NCBI GenBank assembly: GCA_037179515.1
Contig: JAXCGZ010009449.1
Coordinates: forward strand, 189,001 to 253,000
DNA from: Halocaridina rubra
Lineage: Eukaryota; Arthropoda; Malacostraca; Decapoda; Atyidae
Reading direction: 5' to 3'
Length of the DNA stretch: 64,000 nt
Part shown: positions 29,995-40,253 of the stretch, in pieces
Position numbering within the stretch: position 1 is the stretch's first letter
How the letters are laid out: every line of letters begins with the position of its first letter
The notes under the pieces: model-generated
Database searches by the model: none
What the model saw: only the letters and a program-made list of their open reading frames with translations
What the model was told of the DNA's origin: nothing
Program-made: the position numbers and the translations under genes

Positions 29995-30310
29995 AGTAGT
30001 AGGTTGGCACATGGCATCCCGCCTGTTGCAGTACTACAGCTGAAGGGTCTTGTAGACTTAAATAAGACTGTCCAAGACAGTTGATGTTAAGTCTTCCTTC
30101 AGTTACGGTTCTCTTTCCATGCCTACATCAACACCGATTATTCTTGGATATTTGTTACACATGTCTTATTAGCCCTTCACATCTGACAAGTCACAATATT
30201 CCCCATCTCTGTTTCTCTGTTTCCTTCGTGCCTGGGCCCGATGAGGGTAGATTTATTTATTTATTTTTTTTTTTTTTGCCGTCCTAATGTCACAATCATA
30301 AAAAAAAATA
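29995..30310 (+). mobile_element. Family H retroelement, near full length
   Basis: Block order: AGTAGGTTGGCACATGGCAT, GTTGCAGTACTACAGCTGAA, AGTCTTCCTTCAGTTACGG, CATCAACACCGATTATTC, CACATCTGACAAGTCACAA, TGCCTGGGCCCGATGAGGG, ATGTCACAATCAT, then an A-rich (AAAT)n tail. Matches 52968-53290 along the whole length, with fragments at 11864, 15895, 32035 and 54145. No coding capacity. The tail suggests retrotransposition. Class unknown. Confidence 0.75.
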
Positions 30311-30400
30311 AATAAATAAATAGTGTAGACCAACCTTTCAAATCAAGATCATCCAATTCTTATGAATTGGCCTCAGGAAAGTATTATGAAAATACTTAAC

Positions 30401-30636
30401 TATTTTGATCTTCAGAACTACTTCGCTTCCTGTATACCTCCGTGAATGCCTGTAATTCCTAAGCAAAGATACTTCATTACCCTTCCTATGTACAGCAGCG
30501 TTAGGAGGAATACCTTGATAATACAGAAAATCTTGGCTCTTTTCTTTATTCTTGGAATACAGAGCAAAAATCCTCGCAGGAACAGGACGGGAATATCCAT
30601 CATATAGATGATCAATTTGAAATGAATGCAGGCCAC
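30401..30636 (-). CDS. Candidate isolated exon of an unknown gene
   Basis: A strong acceptor (TTTTTACCTAG at about 30647-30637) opens a frame reading GLHSFQIDHLYDG, PARIFALYSKN, DFLYYQGIPPNAAV, EVSLLRNYRHSRRYTG and EVVLKIKI. A plausible GTTAAG donor follows at 30400. The composition looks like folded protein rather than random sequence. A weak resemblance to beta-rich extracellular C-terminal domains is not enough to name it. No partner exon was found on either side. A second, overlapping frame is also open, so coding status is uncertain. Confidence 0.35.
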
Positions 30637-31074
30637 CTAGGTAAAAAGATACATATGATAATAGGAGTGAAAGAGGTGAAGGGCAGATGGCAATTATATG
30701 ATGAGAGGAGTGGCTGTGATTGGTAAGATTACAATTGTGTAAGGAATACAACTTGTATCAAGTAAAGATAACTCCCAGCACATTGATTAACCTCGTAAAA
30801 TATTGTTAGGTTAGGCATTAACCTATACTAATCTAACTTACCAATATACAGGGTTATTTAATGTACTGGAGTAGTTATCTTTACTTGTTCCGACAGTTAC
30901 AATGTTGGTATAAAAGGGAAGGATATATTAATATGAAATTAATTCTCTGAAATTGAAACTTCATTCAGCTCTTGGGAAAATTTCACGTAGTAACGTTCTA
31001 GAAATTGACAAAACTATTATACATATACTGTTGACAATGAAGGACCATCGCATTACCATGATTATACAGACACT

Positions 31075-31400
31075 TTTCAACTTACAAACGAGTTAGGTTC
31101 CAGAAGTCTGTTTGTTAGCAGAATTATGTGTAAGTTGTGTTAATAGGTAAAAAATAGTACTGTGCAGTACTTAGGGTAAAGACACTCTTACTACTGTATA
31201 AACCAAAAAGTATTCTGTGTTAATGAATTCTGATACAGTATTAATAATGTAATAGTACAGTACAGTATAGTAATGCATTAATACATGGGTAGATATTGGG
31301 TGTTTGTTTGTTCATATCTCTGAATGTGTGTAAATCTGTTGTTCTTAAGTAGGGAAGCTTCTGTATAGCAAATCTTGTTTACATAATTGGAATTTTAAAT
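31075..31400 (+). repeat. Dispersed repeat, family G, without insertion
   Basis: Begins CTTACAAACGAGTTAGGTTC and CAGAAGTCTGTTTGTTAGC, includes GTACTGTGCAGTAC, AGGGTAAAGACACTC, ACATGGGTAGATATTGGG, and ends with GTTCTTAAGTAGGGAAGCTT and CTGTA. The ends are loosely inverted copies of each other (CTTACGAACGAG / GTTCGTAAG type). Unlike the other copies it lacks the internal family H segment. Confidence 0.65.
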
Positions 31401-31884
31401 TAAATTTTTGCAACTGTTTATCTTGAGCTTCCCAAATCCAAAACGTTTACCTGATCAGATAGAACCTTATGAAGATAAGAAAGTTTACAGTACGATAATT
31501 TATGTTTAGTTGTATTGTGTCTCAATATTGTGATGCCTGAACTGGAAATAAAGCCTTTATTATTGACTGGCCAGCCCCCTTACAAAAGGGAATGGGGCCG
31601 TGTTTATAGATAGATTATTGCCTGATAGGTATCTGGGGTATATATATCCTCCTTCAAGAATACCAGTGTAATTATATGAATATGTATTTGTAGACAAACT
31701 TAAGGAGCAGTTTTTGTATACAGTATTTATATGTTAAACATAAAATAAAGGTTGTTTTATGAGAGAGCAATTATTATTATTTTTATAATTTAATATGAAT
31801 GGAATGTGTAATTTTTAAGTGATCCCATTGGATGCCCAATATCAGTTTGAGCAAGTATGAGTACAGTATACAGACACTCCCGTA

Positions 31885-32265
31885 CTTACGAAAGAGTTAG
31901 GTTCCAGAAGTCTGTTCGTAAGTAGAATTGTTTGTAAGTTGTGTTTAGGTAAAATAAAAGTACTGTACAGTACATACATAATGCGGTACTGTACAGTATC
32001 TCTCTCTCTCTCTCTTTTTTGTGTGTGTGTGAGATACTAGGCTTGGCAGAGAACATTGCCCTTATCGGGCCTAGACATGGAAACACACTTAGACTACAGA
32101 CACTTAACTACTACATAAAACATACACTATACAGTATTAGTGCATTTTAATACAGTAATAATAGTGTAGTACAAAATTTCATACCTTAATACATGGGTAA
32201 TATTTTGTCTATATCTCTGAATGTTCGTAACTCGGTTGTTCATAAGTAGAGGAGGATGTGTACTG
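31885..32265 (+). repeat. Dispersed repeat, family G, with internal family H segment
   Basis: Starts ACTTACGAAAGAGTTAGGTT, carries GTACTGTACAGTAC palindromes, then an inverted family H remnant at about 32030-32095 (TTATCGGGCCTAGACATGG), then ACTTAACTACTACATAAAAC. It ends TTCGTAACTCGGTTGTTCAT. Confidence 0.6.
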
Positions 32266-32308
32266 TGCTGGTATATTGTTAAAAGGGAATCATGTGCTTA
32301 GTGTGCTT

Positions 32309-32472
32309 AGTTTTATGTCACAGACTCCCTTTTCTACTAAGGCTAGGACAGGGCCTTCTTGCAAAGGACTTTGGTTTTGGCAAATGCAACCGTTACCCTG
32401 AGTGAATGCCTTTTCTAACCTCAGACCTTGACGGGCCGCAAACCCACGACCTGACGAATCAAAGTTGAGTGT
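32309..32472 (-). mobile_element. tRNA-derived SINE family A, diverged
   Basis: GTTTTATGTCACAGACTCCC, then CTTGCAAAGGACTTTGG, GCAACCGTTACCCTGAGTG, CTAACCTCAGACC and AAACCCACGACCTGACG, inverted. Substitutions at roughly one base in seven. It shares the AGAATG/TTTGG variants with the copies at 45306 and 50481, so these three form an older subfamily. Confidence 0.75.
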
Positions 32473-32475
32473 TAC

Positions 32476-33629
32476 CATGCACACTTATTCTTTACATTTG
32501 ATGGCGCACAACAAAGTACAGTATTCCTTTGTCTTAAATATTTAATATTATGCTACATTTGAACATTGTTTTTGAAACTTGTTACTTAAGCAGGGGCTGC
32601 AGTCAGGCCTCACAACAGTGACCCTAACCCACTTACCCTATGGATAACCCAAGCACTGTAGTGTTAGAGAATTGTGGCAGCCCTTTATTCCCAAGGAGCT
32701 AAGAGGTGTGAGTGAGATGTATTAGGATTGTTGTGGATGTGTGTGCTTTTATTCGGTCATCCCTCCTAAAAGGGGAATTGTAGCCTTTGTATGTGTGAGT
32801 GTACTTGAATTATCGTTTTTAGTCAACTTAAAAGCAAATTATAAAGTGATAGAACAGAGGAGATGATACAAGACATTAAACCCACGAACAGGAATGCATG
32901 GTGTTGATATAGAAAAGTTGTTATTAAGCAATTAGCTACTTTGGTAAGCAAATGCTTTTGTAGTCAAGCTATGGTAAGACACAATTATCCAGTATTTATC
33001 AACTTAAAACTTACCTCGATGTATTGCAATGCTGGTAAACAAAACTTCATTATTGTTACAGGGTATCTTAAGATGCCATTGTCAGATAGGCGATCAGTAG
33101 AATAAGTGGTATCGTTTGAAAGTAATCAGTCTATAATGTAACAAAACATCTTCAGGATAGTATATCAAGGACTGTCCAAGCATCCAACTAATATATGGAA
33201 TATCTCCAAATAACATTAGTTGAGATATCAGTTATGCAGTTCTTTGTATATTTATTTGTAACATGATATTAATGTAGATAGTACACAAAAACATAGTGAG
33301 CTTGCTAAGATTTATAATGTTGATTAATTTGCAATTGTGTAGTACCACTGGTACTTTCTCGTGAAAGAGAGAATTCATAATGAAGAGCATAGTCATATGC
33401 TTCTAAATCATATAATTCGTTACCTGCTTCTTTTCTTCTACTGTAAAGCTTTTGAGCTCACATCCAGCTTATGTGCCATATTATCTGGCCTTAAAGAGAC
33501 AAATGTGTCAACATCTTCACTATGTTTTTTATCTTTTTAATTTCAGAAGATTGGGCTAATTTAATGAACATATACAGTATTATGAATGTAAGTGTTCGTT
33601 GATATTAATAAGATTTTATCTAATTTTAG
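32476..33629. other. No coding exon found; presumed 5' region of the DDX23 gene
   Basis: AT-rich sequence with one short family E-like fragment (about 32755-32800, CATCCCTCCTAAAAGGGG). The transcription start and leader exon of the helicase gene should lie here or further left. No TATA box or initiator can be assigned with confidence. Confidence 0.4.
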
Positions 33630-33645
33630 GTAAATATCACACGTA

Positions 33646-36600
33646 ATGGATGAAGACACTGGATTACGGTCCCACCGTCGGGAGAGGAAAGAAAGAAAGG
33701 AGAAGGACAGAAGGGAGAGAGACCGAGATAGGGACAGAGATCGCGATCGAGACAGAGATCGTGGCGAACGCGAAAAGGACCGAGACACTTATAGAGACAG
33801 GGGAAGTGAGAGGGATCGTGATAGAGATAGAAACAGAGACAGGTAAGAAATTTTATTGCTTATTTTTTGAGACCTACTATTTTTGTTGTTGTTGTATGGA
33901 TTTAAATGTCATTGGATAGGTTTGAAAATTGTTCATTTTCTAAACATGGCTTTATATCTCTAGAATAGTTAATGTGTGTTATGAAATACTTGCAAAAGTA
34001 AATGGTCTCTCTGATCTATTTTCGAAATTCAAGATAACACTAAAGTCACATGAATTTTCTGTTACATTGCAGGGAAAAGCCCAGAGAGAGGGAAAGAGAT
34101 CGTGAAAGGGAACGTACTGAGAAGCGGAAGAGGTCTCCAGAAGTTAAATTTAAAGACGAAGGTGTTTTAAAAACTGAAGAGGTATTCAAATTTTTTTAGT
34201 AAAAACAAAATTGTTTGCATTAGTGAAAATTTGTATACTGTACATTATGTAATATAGGTTGTCAACTGTAAGAACACTGTAGTTAGATAGGTCCTTTAAT
34301 CATATTTCTTTTTATTCCATACTAAAGAATATAAAATATTCAACTTCAGCTCATTTTAGTGTAAAACTGCGTTTTTTTCTAATGTTTTTAAATTTTTCAG
34401 TGAAGTTATTGGGATTGCCACAAATGTGAAAAACAAATTGAGGTAGCAGTGCCTTTCCTAATCCCTTGTACATTTATACCAAAAAATTTAAAAAAATACT
34501 TTAAGGAGGGCTTGCTAATCCGACTCCCAATTAAGTCCTAAAAGCCTGAGTAATGGTTGATGAAAAAGAGAGATTGGAGAAAGGAATACTATAAATTAAT
34601 TTTTTTAACATGATATTGCATATATATTTAAGGAAATCTAATACTAAAAGGCACTAGAGCCAATTTAAATATGTCTTCCATCAAAAATGTACATATATGA
34701 AATATTTTTGATTTATTTCTTTTTTTATTATTTTAAGGATGCTAATGTAAAGCCTGATGAAGAGAAAAAAGTGAAAAAGGAGCCTTTGTCACTAGAGGAA
34801 ATGGTAGCTAGGAAGAGAGCCGAGGAAGAGGCTCTCAGTCGGCCGAAATTCCTGTCCAAGGAAGAGAGAGCAGCCGAAGCACTGCGAAGACGTCAAGAAG
34901 AGGTAAAGTCTGTTGGGTATTGGATTTTGTAAAGAAGAGTAACCCCAGGGTGCTTCTAGGATTATTCATATGAGGCAAGTCACCTAATCTCACCTAACAA
35001 TTTATGGGGTTAGGTACCTTTGCATGAGGGTCCTGGGGTTACTCATCTTTACTACATCCAGCTTTTGTAAGGCATTAAGACTTTAGTCCAGAAAGACTTT
35101 GTATCAATTGACAAGTCGCGTTCTGAAACAGCCGCAGAGAACACACTAACATAATGTGGAAGCAAAAGACATCCAGATTTAATCACATATAAGACTTCTG
35201 TTGGCTTGTAACTCTGAATGAACACAGTTTACTCTTTTACTGTATTTCAGTATTAGTTTGGTCAATTAATTGGCTAGTACTATAGAAGGAGAGCTGTTTG
35301 ACACTACAGATTAGAAAGTGCTTTTTGAAGCAAGGACATTAAGTGAGTTTAAGAGCAAGATATCTTCTGCATATAGAGAGAAGTTGATGGGTTTACTGGT
35401 GAGGGGAACAATTACCTTTTAATATTACCTTATGTGAATGATTCCTCCCTTTTTGCCTAACCTCTCAGTCATCATTCCACATCTTCAGTGGCTTCTGTTA
35501 ATCTCTGCGAAAAATTATAACAGATGAAATGGTCCCAATTTGTTGTCGTCATTGGAAAGGTTAAGGTGTGAAGTTATTGAAACATCATTCCTTATCCCTG
35601 GAATTGCATATTGATTGCCAGTACCCTTATCCCTTTCCATAGTTTTGCTGGAACTACAAATGTGGATTTTTTCACTTTTCTACCAGGGAAAGTGTCATGG
35701 CTAATCCAAACTTAACTGATCACTTAAGTCACCATCTTGACCGATAACAATAAAATGATGTTTTATTTTAACACTTTTAAATTGCTAAAAAATAATGTAG
35801 ATATATAATTTACTTAGTAATTTATACATAAGCAAGATTCTTTTACTTTGCCATTTCTATTATTTTTTTTTTTAATTCTACAACTACAGTTTATAGGGCA
35901 CAGTAAAATAGGATTCAGCTACTTTCTGGTTACAGTAGATGTTCGGTAACTTTTGTTAGCCATTGGTTATTGAGCAGTGATAATTCTTAGAAATTGTTAC
36001 TCTTTTGCTATATTGAAGAATTTGATTTCTTCTTAAAACAGGTTGAAGAGATGCGTAAACGTCAGGAAGACGAAAGAAAGTCTAGAGAATCAATGTACCA
36101 AGAAGGCCGTAAAGAACTGGAGCAGGCCTTACGGCAGGAAGACCCCCGTGAGCGCGATAGGCACAGACGTGACCGTGAACCGAGAGAGAATAAGGAAGAC
36201 ATTGAACTAGAAAAGAAGAAACAGCTCGAAAGAGATGCCGTAAATGAAAGATATTTGGGTATAGTGAAGAAAAAGAAAAAAATCCGCAGGTTGAACGATC
36301 GCAAGTTCGTTTTTGACTGGGATGCCGGAGAAGACACGTCTGTTGATTATAATGAACTGTACATAAATAAACATCTTGTACATTTCTTTGGCCGTGGGAA
36401 ATTTGGTGGATTAGATTTGAAAGAACAAAAGAAGGTCCAGGCCAAGTTTTATGGAAATTACATTGAACATCGACAAACGCAAGCAGACAGAGACCAAGAA
36501 GTCATTCGCATGAAAAAAGAACAAAAGAAAGAGGACAAGAAACGTTGGGATGATCGTCACTGGAGTGAAAAGAGTGCTGAACAGATGACGGAACGCGACT

Positions 36601-37952
36601 GGCGTATCTTCAGAGAAGATTATAATATTGCTATCAAAGGTGGTCGCATTCCTAATCCAATAAGGAAATGGTCCGAGTCCCACATTAAGAAAGAGATATT
36701 GGATATAATTGCAACTGTTGGTTATCAGGAACCTACACCAATCCAGAGACAGGCCATCCCAATTGGACTTCAGAACAGGGACATCATTGGCGTCGCTGAA
36801 ACTGGCTCGGGTAAAACTTTGGCTTTCCTGATTCCTCTCTTGGAGTGGATTCAGTCTCTCCCTAAGATTGCAAGATTAGAAGATGCTGATCAGGGACCAT
36901 ATGCATTAGTGTTAGCACCAACACGTGAATTAGCTCAGCAGATTGAGGAAGAAACTGCCAAGTTTGGAGGCCCATTAGGGATTAGAACTGTTGCAGTCAT
37001 TGGTGGTTTGTCGAGAGAAGAACAGGGCATGAAACTCAGGATGGGCTGTGAGATCGTTATTGCCACTCCTGGTCGTCTAGTGGATGTCCTTGAAAATAGG
37101 TATTTGGTATTGAATCAATGCACATATGTTGTTTTTGATGAAGCAGACAAAATGATTGACATGGGTTTTGAGCCTGATGTCCAGAAAATTCTCAAGTTCA
37201 TGCCCGTAACTAATGAGAAACCGGATAACGATGATGCAGAAGACGAAGATAAATTGCTGCAGAATTTCCTGTCAAAACACAAATTCAGACAAACAGTCAT
37301 GTTTACAGCTACTATGCCGCCTTCCGTTGAGAGAATGGCGAGACAGTATCTTCGTCGTCCGGCTTACGTATACATTGGTTCTGTTGGTAAACCAGTCGAG
37401 CGAACTGAACAGATTGTGTACATGGTCAGCGAACAAGAAAAACGTAAGAAGTTACTGGATATATTGAAACGTGGAATTACTCCTCCAGTTCTCATTTTTG
37501 TCAATCAAAAGAAGGGTGCGGACGTCTTAGCGCGTGGATTGGAAAAACTTGGTCACAACGCAACCACTCTCCATGGTGGCAAAGGTCAGGAACAGAGAGA
37601 ACATGCTCTTGCAAATCTCAAATCTGGTGCAAAAGATATCTTGGTTGCAACTGACGTTGCCGGTCGTGGTATCGATATCAAGGATGTGTCGTTGGTTATT
37701 AATTACGATATGGCAAAGAATATTGAAGATTACACCCACAGAATTGGTCGTACGGGTCGTGCTGGTAAGACTGGAAAAGCTATATCCTTCTTGACCAAAG
37801 ACGACTCCCATCTCTTCTACGATCTGAAGCAACTTATGTTGTCATCACCAGTGTCAACCTGTCCTCCTGAACTTGCTAACCATCCTGATGCTCAGCACAA
37901 GCCGGGCACAGTGATGACCAAGAAACGTAGAGAGGAGAAAATATTTGCCTAA
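33646..37952 (+). CDS. DDX23: DDX23/Prp28 DEAD-box splicing helicase, complete, 793 aa
   Basis: ATP-dependent RNA helicase of the U5 snRNP that helps release U1 from the 5' splice site before spliceosome activation. Exons 33646-33842, 34073-34181, 34738-34902 and 36042-37952 join in frame with GT-AG introns of 230, 556 and 1139 bp. The N terminus (residues 1-90) is an Arg/Asp/Glu-rich RS-like region. Helicase motifs: PTPIQ (Q motif, ending Q392), AETGSGKT 409-416, [17 protein letters not shown] 523-526, TAT 579-581, [10 protein letters not shown] from 693, [10 protein letters not shown] 723-732. Thr in place of Ser in motif III (TAT) is normal for this subfamily. The end, [10 protein letters not shown], matches the conserved DDX23 C terminus, and human DDX23 is 820 aa. 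Start chosen as the first Met after an acceptor at 33628-33629, leaving 16 nt of 5' UTR in this exon. ATTAAA at 38171 is a possible poly(A) signal. Confidence 0.97.
34931..35055. mobile_element. Inverted-repeat MITE, family F, in DDX23 intron 3
   Basis: Left end AAGAAGAGTAACCCCAGGGT and right end CCTGGGGTTACTCATCTTTA are reverse complements. Inner pieces match the copies at 40088-40215 and 56365-56492, including ATGAGGCAAGTCACC for the inverted GACTTGCCTTGCATA of the second. About 125 bp, non-coding. Confidence 0.7.
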
Positions 37953-38170
37953 ATTAATATAAAAACATCACCTTACATAATACTTTTAAATAATATTTCC
38001 TTTTGTTCTAAACAAATAACAGGTAAGCAAATATATTAGGTTTAACAAACTGTTTTAAATCAGCGATTTCAAACATTTTACTTGAATAATTTGCAATGGA
38101 TACCCTTAGTGTATAGGAACAGTTTGAATATTTATATTTACTTTGCCATTGGTACCATAGGTAAAAGATT

Positions 38171-38176
38171 ATTAAA
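38171..38176 (+). promoter_or_regulatory. Candidate poly(A) signal ATTAAA for DDX23
   Basis: The commonest variant of AATAAA, 219 nt past the stop codon. Followed by a T-rich stretch from about 38190. No perfect AATAAA lies closer. Confidence 0.35.
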
Positions 38177-38179
38177 TGT

Positions 38180-39555
38180 ATAATTACTTGAATTTTTTTT
38201 CATGAGTTTTTTATTTCATTCTTCACACCGAAAGAAATGAAGTATCATATTTTGAACATTATAATGTTGCCTGGAAAGTTCAGTACTGGAATGCTTTCTT
38301 TGTTGTTGTTCCTTAAGCTACCTGGCCAAATAGCCCAGACTCTCTAAGGAAGGCAATACTAATCCCCAGGCTTTCCCTCAATTCTCTCAGGGAGTGTACT
38401 TAGTGCTGGTGGAATATTAGGTTATTTGCTGTACAGTCCTCCGTAATGTCTCCAGCAAGAAGGAGTCTGAGAAATATCCACCTGAGTGTCATATATCAAT
38501 ATAGAAAAAACTGTGTTGTGTTGAGAGATTCAAATTATTGCCTGAATGAGCGAAGCCTCTCTCAGGTTATGTGTCCTGTAAGGGGCAGGGGTTGATTGTG
38601 GTAATTTGGACATTTTTTGCTGCTGCTCTTCTGAGGTGCTTGGCTAACTCTTTCGATTTGTTGCCTCGGAGGGTAGACCTATGCCAAAGACACTGCCACT
38701 CCTGGTCCTGCTTTCTGTGTTTTTCTTTTGTCTGTCTTCGGTAGTGATTATATTTTTCTGAATCATTTGAAACCAAGATGAACTTAGATATTTTATAAAT
38801 AGTTGTAGTATTACTATTTATGTCTTCTGTCAAGTCTACCCATGTAAATGATCCCTAGTACTTTTCTAGCCTTCATTTTTAACAGATATAGCAAGGGATA
38901 TTCTCATATGGATGACCACTTCGTAAGAATAATTCCTTTAACTTACTTTGTTTATACAATGAACACAGTATATTAGTTAGATGACAGTAACTCCCAATTT
39001 AAAATGGAAATGATTTTTTTTATTTGGCAGTGGTAGGTCAGTAGTAAGAGCAAGTGACTCTGGAAGGATCTTGAAGCTATCAGCATTAGGCTTTTTTCCA
39101 TGTCTATTTGCAGAGACTCTCTCCATGATATGACAGTGATTAAAGGTAATCATCTCAATTGCTGATGCGAATAAGGATTACATTTTCATAACGAAGATAA
39201 TTCCCAGTATGAGCTAAAATTACACTTCATATTTTTCTTTATGAAAGTTAGAATTTTATTCAGTAAATCTGACTAGCTGGAATATAGAGCACAAGGTTAT
39301 TAACATATTTACATATTTGTAAAACATATGATGAAGTTTATCACATATGGTACAGCCTACTCAAATTACAAAATTACAAAAATTATAAGGTTTTGTCTGA
39401 ATATTAACTTATTAAAAGCTGCTTCAGTTACAAATTATATGGTGAATAATATTGAGATACTGTACACGTACTTTCTTAATACTGAGAAATTACTAGGGTA
39501 GTTAAGTGCAAAATGTAGTCATTATTGATCCATTTTAATAAATGGTCAGACTGGG
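38180..39555. other. Intergenic, no gene recognised
   Basis: Between the DDX23 end and the SDR gene end (the genes converge). AT-rich, with no exon-like frame that I can support and no long repeats. Confidence 0.45.
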
Positions 39556-39557
39556 GG

Positions 39558-39715
39558 ACCAAGGTAGCACAGTGGTCAAAAAACTACTTAGGAGGTGGCA
39601 GGACCGCAATTGAGCCCACTGGCAGGTGTTTGGAAGGGCATTCAGCTTAAATTCCCCAGCTCCAACCTGTCTATGTACAACCAAAAAAATGGGGTTAATA
39701 GTGATACATAAAACA
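39558..39715 (+). mobile_element. tRNA-derived SINE, family B
   Basis: AAGGTAGCACAGTGGTCAAA (A-box-like), GCAATTGAGCCCACTGGCAGG (B-box-like), AAATTCCCCAGCTCCAACC, and GGGGTTAATAGTGATACATA. Just downstream of the SDR gene. Confidence 0.65.
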
Positions 39716-40087
39716 GGAAAAAAAATCTTAAACAGCCATAACATACTCCCACCTAGGATATTTAACATGTATGATTTTCATGTCTATGATACAGGCTTAA
39801 AAAGTGAAAAAATGGACATTTAAATATTGAGAAAACAGCTAATCTGCCACCGTTTCAAAAAATGTAATAAATAATATACCACAATTTGCGAGTAATTGTA
39901 AGTTCATATGGATCATTTACATATTAAAGTCGACCCGTAATAATTATATTGAATCTGGTCTAAGATCAATATAAATTAAACTTTTCATTTTAATACCATT
40001 TCAGTACCTACATGTTCTGTTTGCAGGCTATCGTGCACCTATACAAACTGCTTTTTGTTAGTTCTTTTGTGCAAATAATTGGGTCTT

Positions 40088-40215
40088 GTAATGATGAGTA
40101 ACCCCCAGAAGCCCATGTAAAGATAAATAACTTTGTAAATTATTAGGTTAGGTTAGCGACTTGCCTTGCATATATAAATAACCCTAGAGTACCCTGGGAT
40201 AACTCTTCTTCACAA
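40088..40215. mobile_element. Inverted-repeat MITE, family F
   Basis: TGATGAGTAACCCCCAGAAG at the left and CCTGGGATAACTCTTCTTCA at the right pair imperfectly. Internal GACTTGCCTTGCATATATAA matches the copy at 56365. It lies just past the SDR stop codon, so it may be part of that gene's 3' UTR. Confidence 0.65.
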
Positions 40216-40253
40216 GATGCAAATAATATTATGATAAAAATGTAACATTATTT

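Noticed and set aside
31960..32000. GTACTGTACAGTAC palindromes as operator-like sites
   Set aside because: They recur only as part of the family G repeat and its neighbours, so they are repeat content and not regulatory sites.
33650..33919. Alternative frame over the first DDX23 exon
   Set aside because: It is a shifted reading of Arg/Asp codon repeats and runs through the GTAAGA donor; the other frame gives the conserved RS-like start and joins exon 2.
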